Shown here one piece after another: positions 1 through 11,282 of a stretch of DNA of 64,000 nt. Both the position numbers and the translations under genes were made by a program. Each line of letters begins with the position of its first letter. The stretch's first letter is position 1. The notes under the pieces were generated by a model, which saw only the letters and a list, made by a program, of their open reading frames with translations, made no database searches and was not told where the DNA came from. The DNA comes from Spartobacteria bacterium (lineage in GTDB: Bacteria; Verrucomicrobiota; Verrucomicrobiia; Chthoniobacterales; Chthoniobacteraceae), in contig JAJPJG010000017.1 of NCBI GenBank assembly GCA_021324395.1, forward strand, positions 62,001 through 126,000, read 5' to 3'.

Positions 1-90
1 GGGATGGCTGCGATTGTCAATATTGCAAAACGGCCCGTTAAAAGTGCTTGGCAATCACGCGCACGATTCTTAGGTTTCCCCGCTTCACGA

Positions 91-2421
91 ATGAGAAAAT
101 GGCTCACCCCTTTCCTGCTCCTGCTTTGCGCCGCCGCCGCTGCGCACGCGCAGTTTGGCAGTTTCGGCGATGTGCCGATTGAAATTAACGCCGACAGCAC
201 GCAATTCATCGGCGGTGTCGCCGTCGCGGAAGGACACGTGATCGTGCAATACGGCGCGGTGACGATTTACAGCGACTACGCGCAATATAATCCCGACACG
301 CGCGACGTGCTCGTGCGCGGAAACGTGCGCATCTATCGCGGAATGGAGCAAAAGACTGCGGCCGGCGGCACTGCGCAAAGCGGCCAGCTCTTCATCGGCG
401 AGCGCGCGGTTTACAATCTCGAGACAAAGCAACTGCACGCGGCCGATTTTAAAGGCGACTCGTATCCATTCCATTTCGCAGCCGACACGCTGACGTCGAT
501 CGGACCGAATGCGTTCCAGGTGCAGGACGCGGTTTTTACGACGAGCGATTCGTCAAAACCGGACTATTACGTGAAGGCAAAAAAGGTGCGCATTTATCCG
601 CACAATCGCGTGATCTTCATCAACGCGACGTTATACGTTGGGCAAACGCCGATTTTTTGGTGGCCGTATCTCTATCAGTCGTTGCAAAAAGATTTGAGTT
701 TCACCGTCACACCGGGCTATCGCAGCGCATGGGGGGCGTTTTTGCTTTCGCAATATACATTTCCGATCAACGACAATTGGTGGGGCCGTTTGCGACTTGA
801 TCTGCGGCAAACACGCGGAATCGCCGTCGGCTTTGAGTCCGATTTCAAACTCGGCAAAAACGACCAGAGTTGGGGACGGTTTCGCTCGTATTACATCAAT
901 GACGCGTCGCCGGGGACGAACAAAACCGCACTCGGTCGCGAACAAATCGATCCGGATCGCTATCGCGTTTCGCTGCAGCAAAAGCTCTACATTACCGACG
1001 ACATCTACGCGAACATCGACATCAACAAACTGAGCGACCGGCGTGTTCTGGAAGACTTTTTGCCGAACGAATTTCGGCTCGATCCGCAACCGGACAACAT
1101 GATTTCGCTCACAAAGTGGGACGACAACTACACGGCGACGGTGATTGCGCGCAAACAGCTCAACGACTTTTTCGACACGACGGAGCGACTGCCGGAGTTT
1201 GTCTTCGATATAAAGCGGCATCCGGTTTTCAATTCTCCACTTTTGAATTTGCCCGTATTTTATGAAGGCGAAAGCAGCGTGGCGCGGCTCGACCGTAATT
1301 TTGCGAAGGGTTCACTGTTCCGCGATCTGAAGGTGACACGCGTCGATACGTTTCATCAGCTTGTGTTGCCGACGGAAATCGGCGGCTGGCTCTCATTTGT
1401 GCCACGGATCGGCGTGCGTGGCGATTACTACAGCACGAGCGGGCATTTCGATACCGAGATCCAGGAAACGACGATCGAATCGATCCTTCCGGACAATACT
1501 ACGCAGACGAAAACGCAGACGACGACAAAACATCATTTCGATGGTGGCAGCGCTGTTTTCCGTGGCGTTGTCGATGGCGGGTTCGAATCCTCTTTCAAAT
1601 TCTCGCGCGAATGGAACGACGTCGAATCACATGCATGGGGTCTCGATGGCTTGCGGCACATTGTTCAGCCATACGTGGATCTGTCGCTGGTTGGTGCGAG
1701 TCGCAGTCCTAATGACATTTTGCAGGTCGACCGGTTCCAGCGCTCGACCGAGTTGCCGAGTTTCGATTTCCCGCAATTCACCGGCATCGACGCGATTGAT
1801 GACTGGGCGATCTGGCGCGTCGGTGTCCGCAATCGCCTGCAAACACGCCGCGACAACAACACGTTTGACTGGTTCGATATTGATACCTTTGTCGATGTGA
1901 ACATGGAGCGGCCGCATTTCCCCGACTCCACACTGCAGGAAGGCACGCTCTCAAATCTCTACAACCGCATCCGGTGGGCACCTCTCCCATGGATCGGCCT
2001 GAACATCGACTCGCAGTTGCCGACGAATAGCAAAGGTTTTACGCAGGTGAACACGAGTCTGGCGCTGATGGTGAACTCCAACTGGCGCGTCGATATTGGC
2101 CATCGTTACATGAACGAAAATCCGTTTTTCGTAAACAGCAGCCTCATTTCCGTCGGTAGCTACTATCGCCTCAACGACAACTGGGGCTTCAGCGTGCGCG
2201 AAGATTACGAGGCCACCGACAGCACTCTTGAATCGCAAACCTACCAAATCCATCGCGACTTGAGCAGTTGGATCGCATCATTCGGTGTGCTCATTCAGGA
2301 TAACCGTTCGAAAACCGAATATGGCGTGCTGCTGACCTTCACGCTGAAAGATATGCCGCAGGTCAGTATCCCGTTCAGCTTCGATCCGTCTGGACTCGCA
2401 GGCTCGAGCAAAGGCAAATAA
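91..2421 (+). CDS. lptD: LPS-assembly outer-membrane protein LptD (OstA family)
   Basis: Predicted outer-membrane beta-barrel of the Lpt bridge, which delivers lipopolysaccharide to the outer leaflet. ATG 91 is chosen because it opens a signal peptide: Met-Arg-Lys, then a Leu/Ala core ending AAAAHA before Gln-Phe. The frame stays open back to position 4, but that part is Arg/Ala-rich and unlike a leader. Residues about 30-150 resemble the OstA/LptA jellyroll (GHVIVQYGAVTIYSDYAQYN region). The remaining ~600 residues show alternating aromatic strands with Tyr/Trp/Asn-rich turns, as in the barrel. The length (776 aa) suits the family. The C-terminus ends in a polar SSKGK tail rather than an aromatic residue. 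It lies 22 bp upstream of ugd on the same strand, which suggests a shared surface-polysaccharide transcript. LptD-like assignment is good; substrate is inferred. Confidence 0.85.
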   Translation: MRKWLTPFLLLLCAAAAAHAQFGSFGDVPIEINADSTQFIGGVAVAEGHVIVQYGAVTIYSDYAQYNPDTRDVLVRGNVRIYRGMEQKTAAGGTAQSGQLFIGERAVYNLETKQLHAADFKGDSYPFHFAADTLTSIGPNAFQVQDAVFTTSDSSKPDYYVKAKKVRIYPHNRVIFINATLYVGQTPIFWWPYLYQSLQKDLSFTVTPGYRSAWGAFLLSQYTFPINDNWWGRLRLDLRQTRGIAVGFESDFKLGKNDQSWGRFRSYYINDASPGTNKTALGREQIDPDRYRVSLQQKLYITDDIYANIDINKLSDRRVLEDFLPNEFRLDPQPDNMISLTKWDDNYTATVIARKQLNDFFDTTERLPEFVFDIKRHPVFNSPLLNLPVFYEGESSVARLDRNFAKGSLFRDLKVTRVDTFHQLVLPTEIGGWLSFVPRIGVRGDYYSTSGHFDTEIQETTIESILPDNTTQTKTQTTTKHHFDGGSAVFRGVVDGGFESSFKFSREWNDVESHAWGLDGLRHIVQPYVDLSLVGASRSPNDILQVDRFQRSTELPSFDFPQFTGIDAIDDWAIWRVGVRNRLQTRRDNNTFDWFDIDTFVDVNMERPHFPDSTLQEGTLSNLYNRIRWAPLPWIGLNIDSQLPTNSKGFTQVNTSLALMVNSNWRVDIGHRYMNENPFFVNSSLISVGSYYRLNDNWGFSVREDYEATDSTLESQTYQIHRDLSSWIASFGVLIQDNRSKTEYGVLLTFTLKDMPQVSIPFSFDPSGLAGSSKGK

Positions 2422-2443
2422 CTTAAACAAACCAAAACCCACT

Positions 2444-3781
2444 ATGAACCTCTGTATTATTGGCTCCGGATATGTCGGACTTGTCAGCGGCGCTTGCTTT
2501 GCTGAAGTCGGACACAACGTCATCTGTGTTGATAACGACCAGCGCAAAGTAGATGCGCTGCAAGCCGGCAAAATTCCGATCTACGAACCCGGCCTCGAGG
2601 AAATCGTCCATCGAAATGTCGCGGCAAAGCGTCTGCACTTTACAAACAGCATTGAAACCGGCGTCGATGGCTCCGAAGTCATCTTCATCGCCGTGCCGAC
2701 ACCGCCGCAACCGGATGGCAGTGTCGATTTGAGCTACATCGAAAAAGTCGCGCGTGAGATCGCCGGCGTTTTGAAAAAAAATCAATACCGCGTGATCGTC
2801 GACAAAAGCACCGTGCCGGTGAAGACGGGCGAAAAGGTCACCGAGACGATTAAGCGTTATAACCGCCACGGCGCAGATTTCGACGTGGTGAGCAACCCGG
2901 AGTTTCTGCGCGAAGGCTGCGCCGTGGCCGATTTAATGGCACCCGACCGAATCGTCATCGGCGGCAACAGCGACCGCGCGCTCGCGCTGATGAAGAAGGT
3001 TTATGAGCCGTTCAATGCGCCGATTTTGGTGACCGACATCAATAGCGCCGAGCTCATCAAGCACGCGGCGAACTCATTCCTCGCGCTCAAGATTTCCTAC
3101 ATCAACGCCGTCTCCGCGATCTGCGAAGCGAGCGGCGCGGACGTGGAAAAAGTCGCCGACGGCATCGGTATGGATCGGCGTATCGGTCGCAACTTTCTTA
3201 ATGCCGGGCTCGGCTACGGCGGCTCGTGTTTCCCAAAAGACATTGCCGCATTTATCGCTATCAGTGACGAACTTGGCGTGCCTTTTACGCTTTTAAAGGA
3301 AGTTCAGCGAATCAACCGCGACCAAAAAGAACGCTTCCTAAAAAGCATGCGCGACGCGCTGTGGGTGCTGCGCGACAAAAAAATTGCCGTCTGGGGACTC
3401 ACCTTCAAACCTGACACTGATGACGTTCGTTGCTCCGTTGCAATCGACATCGTCAACGACCTCGTCAAGGAAGGCTCGTCTGTCACTGCCTACGATCCGA
3501 AAGGCATGGAAAAAGCACGCGAGTTCAAGCTCATTTCCGACAGCGTGAAGCTCGTCAATTCTCCACTCGAAGCCATCGATGGCGCCGAGGCACTGATCAT
3601 CGCGACCGAGTGGAAAGAATTCGCGAATGTCGATTTGGACGAAGTGAAGTCGCGCATGGCGACGCCGCTCATATTTGATGGCCGCAACTTATTCGATCCC
3701 GCAACAATGCATGAGTTCGGCTTTATCTACAAAGGCATCGGTCGCCGCCAAACGACAAAAGCCGAACCAGCGCTCGCGTAA
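2444..3781 (+). CDS. ugd: UDP-glucose 6-dehydrogenase
   Basis: Oxidises UDP-glucose to UDP-glucuronate with two NAD+, feeding exopolysaccharide or LPS sugar synthesis in the cytoplasm. The 445-aa protein has the N-terminal Rossmann motif (CIIGSGYVGLVSG, residues 4-16), the substrate-binding region with VDKSTVPVKTG near residue 120, and the catalytic cysteine in GYGGSCFPKD near residue 260. The C-terminal UDP-binding domain includes the WGLTFKPDTDD motif. The length is typical of the Ugd/TuaD type. A GDP-mannose dehydrogenase is the main alternative, but the motif set fits Ugd better. It follows lptD closely and is followed by a hairpin terminator. Confidence 0.93.
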   Translation: MNLCIIGSGYVGLVSGACFAEVGHNVICVDNDQRKVDALQAGKIPIYEPGLEEIVHRNVAAKRLHFTNSIETGVDGSEVIFIAVPTPPQPDGSVDLSYIEKVAREIAGVLKKNQYRVIVDKSTVPVKTGEKVTETIKRYNRHGADFDVVSNPEFLREGCAVADLMAPDRIVIGGNSDRALALMKKVYEPFNAPILVTDINSAELIKHAANSFLALKISYINAVSAICEASGADVEKVADGIGMDRRIGRNFLNAGLGYGGSCFPKDIAAFIAISDELGVPFTLLKEVQRINRDQKERFLKSMRDALWVLRDKKIAVWGLTFKPDTDDVRCSVAIDIVNDLVKEGSSVTAYDPKGMEKAREFKLISDSVKLVNSPLEAIDGAEALIIATEWKEFANVDLDEVKSRMATPLIFDGRNLFDPATMHEFGFIYKGIGRRQTTKAEPALA

Positions 3782-3804
3782 AAATCACATCTGCTCTGCC
3801 TAAA

Positions 3805-3837
3805 CGCGTCGATTGAGTTTCGATCGGCGCGCTTTTT
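3805..3837 (+). terminator. Rho-independent terminator after ugd
   Basis: A 9-bp stem (CGCGTCGAT at 3805-3813 with ATCGGCGCG at 3823-3831, one G-T wobble) encloses a 9-nt loop and is followed by CTTTTT. It lies between the convergent ugd (+) and thiS (-) genes. On the minus strand the trailing T-run is much weaker, so it probably acts mainly on ugd. Confidence 0.7.
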
Positions 3838-4031
3838 CAGCCACCCGAAACGATGCGCAGCAACTCGATGTGATCGCCATCTGCAATTGCGCGCGACCAT
3901 TCATCGCGCCGCAGCGCGAGACCATTGTGCTCCACGAGCGTTGCTTGCTCAGACAATTGCAGTTCTTCAATGAGCGCCGCGACATTGCCCGCTGCTATTT
4001 CGCGCGACTCGCCGTTAACGGAAATTTTCAC
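3837..4031 (-). CDS. thiS: Sulfur carrier protein ThiS
   Basis: Small ubiquitin-fold sulfur carrier for thiazole formation in thiamine synthesis; its C-terminal glycine becomes a thiocarboxylate. The 64-aa product begins VKISVNGE, has the central hydrophobic core and ends IVSGG, the diagnostic Gly-Gly tail. The start is set at GTG 4031, which overlaps the thiH stop in a GTGA tetranucleotide. An upstream ATG at 4064 would add 11 residues inside thiH and is not needed for the fold. It is translationally coupled to thiH. No thiG, thiF or thiE is seen nearby. A MoaD-like role is the alternative, but pairing with ThiH argues for ThiS. Confidence 0.85.
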   Translation of the reverse strand: MKISVNGESREIAAGNVAALIEELQLSEQATLVEHNGLALRRDEWSRAIADGDHIELLRIVSGG

Positions 4032-5143
4032 GCGCTGAGAATCGCTTTGTCCCAATCCTTCCAAACCGGTTCATAACCGCGGCGCCGCAGCGTCTCCGCA
4101 ATTTCGCGCGGGCTGCGTTCGTCGGCGATCGCGAATTGCTCGGTCGCGTGCGCGTTCGGATCGAGATACTCTAGCACGATTTGTTTTCCGCGCACCGTTT
4201 TGTGCAGCGCGGCTTTGCCTTGCCCCGTGTAGCCGCCGGGCTCGGTGCATGCGCCGGCGCTCATCATCGTCACGCCGAGCGGAATGAGCGCGTCGCGCAA
4301 CTGCGGCGTTTCACGCGTGCTGAGCACGATGCCCACTTGCGGAAACGTGATGCGCAATGCGCAAACGAGTTGGACAAATTCACGGTCGGACAGCAAATGG
4401 CGCGGCTGGAATTCGCCTGCAGCCGGACGTAACCGCGGCAAGCTGACGGTGATTTGCGCTTTCCAGCATCTTTTTAACAAATGCTCAATGTGCGCTGCGA
4501 GCGCAAGCGCCTCTTCCCGCCAATGCCATAAACCAAAAAGCGCGCCGACTCCGATGCGCCGGAAGCCGGCTTCGTAAGCGCGTTCCGGACAGGCGAGCCG
4601 CCAGTCGAAATCTTTCTTCGGTCCGGTCGTGTGCATCTCAGCGTAAGTCGCGCGGTGATACGTCTCCTGATAAACGACGAGTCCTTCCGCGCCGGCTTTG
4701 ACGAGCGGAATGTAATCGGCAGTTTCCATCGGTCCGACCTCGAGCGACACGCTCGGGATTTCCGTCGCGAGACGTTGCACGCACAGTTCGAGATAGCCGC
4801 TCGATACAAATTTGGGATGCTCGCCTGCGACGAGCAGCACGTTGCGAAAACCTTCCGCCGCAAGATAGCGCGCTTCATGCACAACTTCGTCAATCTCAAG
4901 CGTGACGCGCAGGATCGCGTTCTCGCGTGAAAAACCGCAGTATGCGCATGAATTTATACATTCGTTCGACAAATACAAAGGAGCGAAAAGCCGGATTGTT
5001 TTGCCGAAATGCTTCAGTGTTGTCTGCTGCGAAAGCCGCGCCATTTGCTCGAGCTCGGCATCCGACCTCGACTCGATCAATTGCGCGAAACGACGCAGCA
5101 ACGGCGTGCGGAGCAAGCTGGCAAACGGTTCTTCGGACAACAT
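4028..5143 (-). CDS. thiH: 2-iminoacetate synthase ThiH (radical SAM tyrosine lyase)
   Basis: Radical SAM enzyme that cleaves tyrosine to dehydroglycine and p-cresol for thiazole synthesis, the oxygen-sensitive alternative to glycine oxidase ThiO. The 371-aa protein has the cluster motif C-x3-C-x2-C as CINSCAYCGF near residue 62, followed by the TIM-barrel. Other family signatures are VYQETYH, GALFGLWHWREE and the late SAGACTEPGGY. The length matches ThiH. It lies 52 bp downstream of the dop-like gene on the same strand and overlaps thiS by 4 bp. Its presence beside an aerobic respiratory chromosome region is not unusual but suggests micro-oxic tolerance. Confidence 0.9.
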   Translation of the reverse strand: MLSEEPFASLLRTPLLRRFAQLIESRSDAELEQMARLSQQTTLKHFGKTIRLFAPLYLSNECINSCAYCGFSRENAILRVTLEIDEVVHEARYLAAEGFRNVLLVAGEHPKFVSSGYLELCVQRLATEIPSVSLEVGPMETADYIPLVKAGAEGLVVYQETYHRATYAEMHTTGPKKDFDWRLACPERAYEAGFRRIGVGALFGLWHWREEALALAAHIEHLLKRCWKAQITVSLPRLRPAAGEFQPRHLLSDREFVQLVCALRITFPQVGIVLSTRETPQLRDALIPLGVTMMSAGACTEPGGYTGQGKAALHKTVRGKQIVLEYLDPNAHATEQFAIADERSPREIAETLRRRGYEPVWKDWDKAILSA

Positions 5144-5195
5144 GGGGCGTGCAATATGGAAGCGGATTCGCGCGATGACAAATGCGTTTTGCGGC

Positions 5196-8209
<3,014 letters not shown>

Positions 8210-8254
8210 TTTCAGATTTCAGGTTTCAGATTTCAGATTGGGTGGAATCTGAAA
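8210..8254. repeat. Four tandem TTTCAGR heptamers plus hairpin
   Basis: Directly after the purA stop, TTTCAGA/TTTCAGG is repeated four times head to tail (8210-8237). The last copy forms a perfect 9-bp hairpin, TTTCAGATT (8231-8239) with AATCTGAAA (8246-8254), around a GGGTGG loop. There is no trailing T-run, so it may act as an attenuator or RNA-stability structure rather than a classical terminator. Confidence 0.65.
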
Positions 8255-8276
8255 CACGGCGGAGCTGCAATCTGCA

Positions 8277-8975
8277 ATGACCATTCCTCGTCACATTGCG
8301 ATCATCATGGACGGAAACGGTCGCTGGGCGAAGCAGCGCGGGTTGCCGCGCATCCGTGGTCACGAGGAGGGTGCCGAGTCATTGCGCGCGGTGCTGACCG
8401 CGTGCGGCGAGCAAGGCGTGGAGTTCCTCACCGTTTACGCTTTTTCAACAGAGAACTGGAAGCGCCCAAAAACCGAAGTCGCCGCACTGATGAGGCTCCT
8501 CACGCATTTTTTGAAAAAGGAGATCCCTGACCTAATGGCAAAAAACGTCCGCTTGCAGGCCATCGGTCGGCTCACCGATTTGCCGGATTTTTGCCGACGG
8601 GAATTGCACAACGCAATCGAGACGACCGCGCAAAACACCGGCGTCACGCTCGTGCTCGCGCTCAGCTACAGCGGGCGAATGGAAATCATAGATGGCATTC
8701 AAAGTCTGCTGCGCGAAATCAAGCTCGGGCACATCGATGCGGCGATGATCGACGCGGAAGTTTTCAGCAAACATTTATATACACGTTATTATCCCGATCC
8801 CGATCTGCTCATCCGCACCTCCGGCGAAATGCGGATCTCGAATTTCTTGCTCTGGCAGCTCAGCTATACCGAAATGTATGTCACAACAAAATTGTGGCCC
8901 GATTTTCGTAAGCCCGATTTGCTCGACGCGATCCGCGATTATAACCAGCGGCAGCGCCGTTACGGCGGATTATAA
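8277..8975 (+). CDS. uppS: Isoprenyl transferase (undecaprenyl diphosphate synthase)
   Basis: cis-Prenyltransferase that extends farnesyl diphosphate with isopentenyl units to the undecaprenyl carrier used for peptidoglycan and polysaccharide export. The 232-aa protein opens MTIPRHIAIIMDGNGRWAKQ, with the catalytic Asp and the diphosphate-binding GNGRWA. It retains FLTVYAFSTENWKRP and the C-terminal RTSGEMRISNFLLWQLSYTE signature of Mg2+ and substrate binding. The length is slightly short but normal. It sits downstream of purA behind a repeat and hairpin and is followed by its own stem-loop. Confidence 0.95.
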   Translation: MTIPRHIAIIMDGNGRWAKQRGLPRIRGHEEGAESLRAVLTACGEQGVEFLTVYAFSTENWKRPKTEVAALMRLLTHFLKKEIPDLMAKNVRLQAIGRLTDLPDFCRRELHNAIETTAQNTGVTLVLALSYSGRMEIIDGIQSLLREIKLGHIDAAMIDAEVFSKHLYTRYYPDPDLLIRTSGEMRISNFLLWQLSYTEMYVTTKLWPDFRKPDLLDAIRDYNQRQRRYGGL

Positions 8976-9002
8976 AAGCCCAATTGTCGCAATTTAGGCT
9001 TT
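8975..9002 (+). terminator. Stem-loop after uppS, possible terminator
   Basis: AAAGCC (8975-8980) pairs with GGCTTT (8997-9002), and AATTG (8982-8986) pairs with CAATT (8990-8994), leaving a TCG loop and small bulges. The terminal T residues are part of the stem and no further T-run follows, so termination would be weak. It separates uppS from the NtrC-type activator gene. Confidence 0.4.
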
Positions 9003-9050
9003 CGCTGGCTGAATTACGGCTTATTGTGTCGCGTTTTGCCCAGCCCCACG

Positions 9051-10496
9051 ATGGATAAAGCCCAAACCATTCTCATCGTCGATCCCGATGCCGATTTTCT
9101 CGAGTGGATGCAGCATCAACTCGAGACGCCGACGACGCGCGTGCTCACCGCGTCCAATGCTGACGATGCATTCCGTATCTACTCGAGCGAGCAGCCCGAT
9201 CTGCTGATTACGGAGACACACCTGCAGCCGTTCAGCGGCCTCGAATTGCTCGTAAAGGCACGCCAGCGCGATCCGAACTCGATGGTCATTTTGATCAGCG
9301 CCTGGGGCACCACGCAAAACGTCATCGAGTCGATGAAACTCGGCGCGTTCGATTTTCTGCGGAAAGAATCGCTGCCATTCAATTTGAAGCCGGTCGTCGA
9401 CGCTGCGCTGAAAGCGCAAGAGGACATGCGCTCGGCAACGATGTTTAAACCGCAGATGACGGTCGAAGAACACCAGGACAGCATCGTCGGCAAATCCGCG
9501 GCGATGCAGCAGGTGTTCAAAATGATCGGCCGCGTGTCGCATTCCGACGCGCCCGTCATGATCACCGGAGAAAGCGGCACGGGCAAAGAACTCGTCGCGA
9601 GCGCAATTCACCACTATTCACAACGTAGCGCGCAAAATTTCGTCGCGATCAACTGCGCCGCGATTCCGGAGCAACTGCTCGAAAGCGAACTTTTCGGCCA
9701 CGAAAAAGGCGCGTTCACCGGCGCGATTCTGCAACGCGTCGGACGCTTCGAGCAGAGCAACGGCGGCACGCTTTTCCTCGATGAAATCGGCGACATGCCG
9801 CTCTCGTTGCAGGGCAAAATTTTGCGCGTTTTGCAGAACGGCGAATTCTCGCGGATCGGCTCCAGCACGACGTTGAAGACCGATGTGCGCATCATCGCCG
9901 CGACCAATAAAAACCTCGAGCAGGAAGTAGGCAACCGCCGCTTCCGCGAGGATTTGTTCTATCGTCTCAACGTCGTCCGCATCCAGCTCCCGCACCTGCG
10001 CCAGCGCGTCGAGGACATCCGGCTGCTCGCCGAATATTTTCTGCAAAAAGTAGCCACCCGTAAACATTTGCCGCGTGTCAAACTCTCGGAGGAAGGCCTG
10101 CGCGTGCTCGAAAATTATCCGTGGCCCGGCAACGTGCGCGAACTTGAGAACACGATCCAGCGCGCATCGGTTCTCGCGACTTCCGACGTTCTTTTGGCGA
10201 AAGACATTCCGCTCGGTGTCGCGGACATTCGAGGCGATTCGTCCGGCGGGACAATTGCCAATCTCTCGGTCGATCAAGTCCCGACGGAAATCGCGATTGA
10301 GGTTTTGCTCAAAGCCGCGCAAGCCAACCCGAACGTCGAGCTGCTACCGTGGCTCGAACGCGAGTTCACGCTGCACGCGATGAAAGTGATGCGCGGCAAC
10401 CAGGTGCGCGCCGCGAAGCTGCTCGGCATCACGCGCGCGACATTGCGCAAACGCATCGAACGCTTCGGCATCACGAAGGAACTCACAATCCAGTAA
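9051..10496 (+). CDS. NtrC-family sigma-54 activator with altered receiver domain
   Basis: Bacterial enhancer-binding protein: receiver, AAA+ and Fis-type helix-turn-helix domains (481 aa from ATG 9051, which starts MDKAQTILIVD). The AAA+ module is intact: Walker A GESGTGKE at 173-180, the sigma-54 contact loop GAFTGA at 220-225 and Walker B LFLDE at 241-245. The C-terminus (RAAKLLGITRATLRKRIERFG) is the DNA-binding helix pair. The receiver is atypical. The aspartate expected after PDLLIT is glutamate (E55), and the second residue of the acidic pocket is proline (D11-P12), while S83 and K105 are kept. The activator may be constitutively on or controlled without phosphorylation (inference). 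No histidine kinase is adjacent; the class-IV aminotransferase gene begins at the next base. Confidence 0.9.
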   Translation: MDKAQTILIVDPDADFLEWMQHQLETPTTRVLTASNADDAFRIYSSEQPDLLITETHLQPFSGLELLVKARQRDPNSMVILISAWGTTQNVIESMKLGAFDFLRKESLPFNLKPVVDAALKAQEDMRSATMFKPQMTVEEHQDSIVGKSAAMQQVFKMIGRVSHSDAPVMITGESGTGKELVASAIHHYSQRSAQNFVAINCAAIPEQLLESELFGHEKGAFTGAILQRVGRFEQSNGGTLFLDEIGDMPLSLQGKILRVLQNGEFSRIGSSTTLKTDVRIIAATNKNLEQEVGNRRFREDLFYRLNVVRIQLPHLRQRVEDIRLLAEYFLQKVATRKHLPRVKLSEEGLRVLENYPWPGNVRELENTIQRASVLATSDVLLAKDIPLGVADIRGDSSGGTIANLSVDQVPTEIAIEVLLKAAQANPNVELLPWLEREFTLHAMKVMRGNQVRAAKLLGITRATLRKRIERFGITKELTIQ

Positions 10497-11282
10497 GTGA
10501 GCTGGCTGTGGACAGACGACGGATTTGTCTCGTGCGATTCCGTCCCGTTCACCGACCGAGGCGTGCGCTATGGAATGTCTCTTTTTGAGAGCATTCGCGT
10601 GCAAAACAGACACGCGCTTTTTTTGGCGGAACATCTCGATCGATTGCGCGCGGCGTGCCGGCAGTGCGGATTTCCCGTCGCCGAGGCGGCGCTGGAAAAT
10701 TGCGGACAACTGCTAAGCGAAGATGGATTTGCGCGCATCTACGTGACCGCCGGCGACGGCTCCGTCACGAGCACGGCGGAATGTTGCCGCGTTTTTGTTT
10801 TCACTGAGCCACGCGACCCGATTTCATCGCATGTTTATCATCGTGGTTACGACTTGGGAATCGCGCCTGAGCCGCACCACACGTTGTTTGGCGGGTTGAA
10901 GACAGCGAATTACTGGTCAAATCTCGACGCATTTCAGCACGGCGTTGCGCGACAAAAAAACGAGACGCTGCTTTTCAATCACGCCGGCAATTTGATCTCC
11001 GCGTGCATGGCGAATGTGTTTCTCGTCACAAATGAAAAAATCCAAACTCCCGCGCTGAACAGCGGCACGCGCAATGGCGTTGTCCGCGAGTGGTTGTTAA
11101 AAACACGCGAAGTTAACGAATGTTACCTTACCCGCAACGATCTCGAAGCTGCCGACGAGATTTTTCTCACGAGCAGTTGGCTTGGTGTGATGCCGGCCGC
11201 TTCACTTGAAGGTCGCGAATTGAAACGTAATGTGACCGCCCGCGAATTGCATCGCGAGTATGCGCTCATCACCAACACCTAA
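10497..11282 (+). CDS. Class-IV PLP enzyme (PabC/branched-chain aminotransferase-like)
   Basis: Fold-type IV pyridoxal-phosphate enzyme, most like aminodeoxychorismate lyase (PabC) in size (261 aa). GTG 10497 follows the activator's TAA without a gap and gives the family opening, with FTDRGVRYGMSLFES near residue 18. The probable Schiff-base lysine lies in GLKTANYW near residue 138. The PLP-binding region is NHAGNLISACMANVFLV, where the usual Glu-Gly-Ser after the turn is replaced by Ser-Ala-Cys, so the exact activity is uncertain. The C-terminus overlaps mfd by 23 bp. Alternatives are a D-amino-acid or branched-chain aminotransferase. Confidence 0.75.
   Translation: MSWLWTDDGFVSCDSVPFTDRGVRYGMSLFESIRVQNRHALFLAEHLDRLRAACRQCGFPVAEAALENCGQLLSEDGFARIYVTAGDGSVTSTAECCRVFVFTEPRDPISSHVYHRGYDLGIAPEPHHTLFGGLKTANYWSNLDAFQHGVARQKNETLLFNHAGNLISACMANVFLVTNEKIQTPALNSGTRNGVVREWLLKTREVNECYLTRNDLEAADEIFLTSSWLGVMPAASLEGRELKRNVTARELHREYALITNT

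Noticed and set aside
1580-1590. GGTTCGAATCC, a tRNA T-loop-like string
   Set aside because: It lies in the reading frame of lptD, and no acceptor stem, D-arm or anticodon arm surrounds it.
9618-10322. A 234-codon frame opposite the NtrC-type activator
   Set aside because: It is antisense to the Walker and GAFTGA motifs and shows only mirrored codon periodicity.
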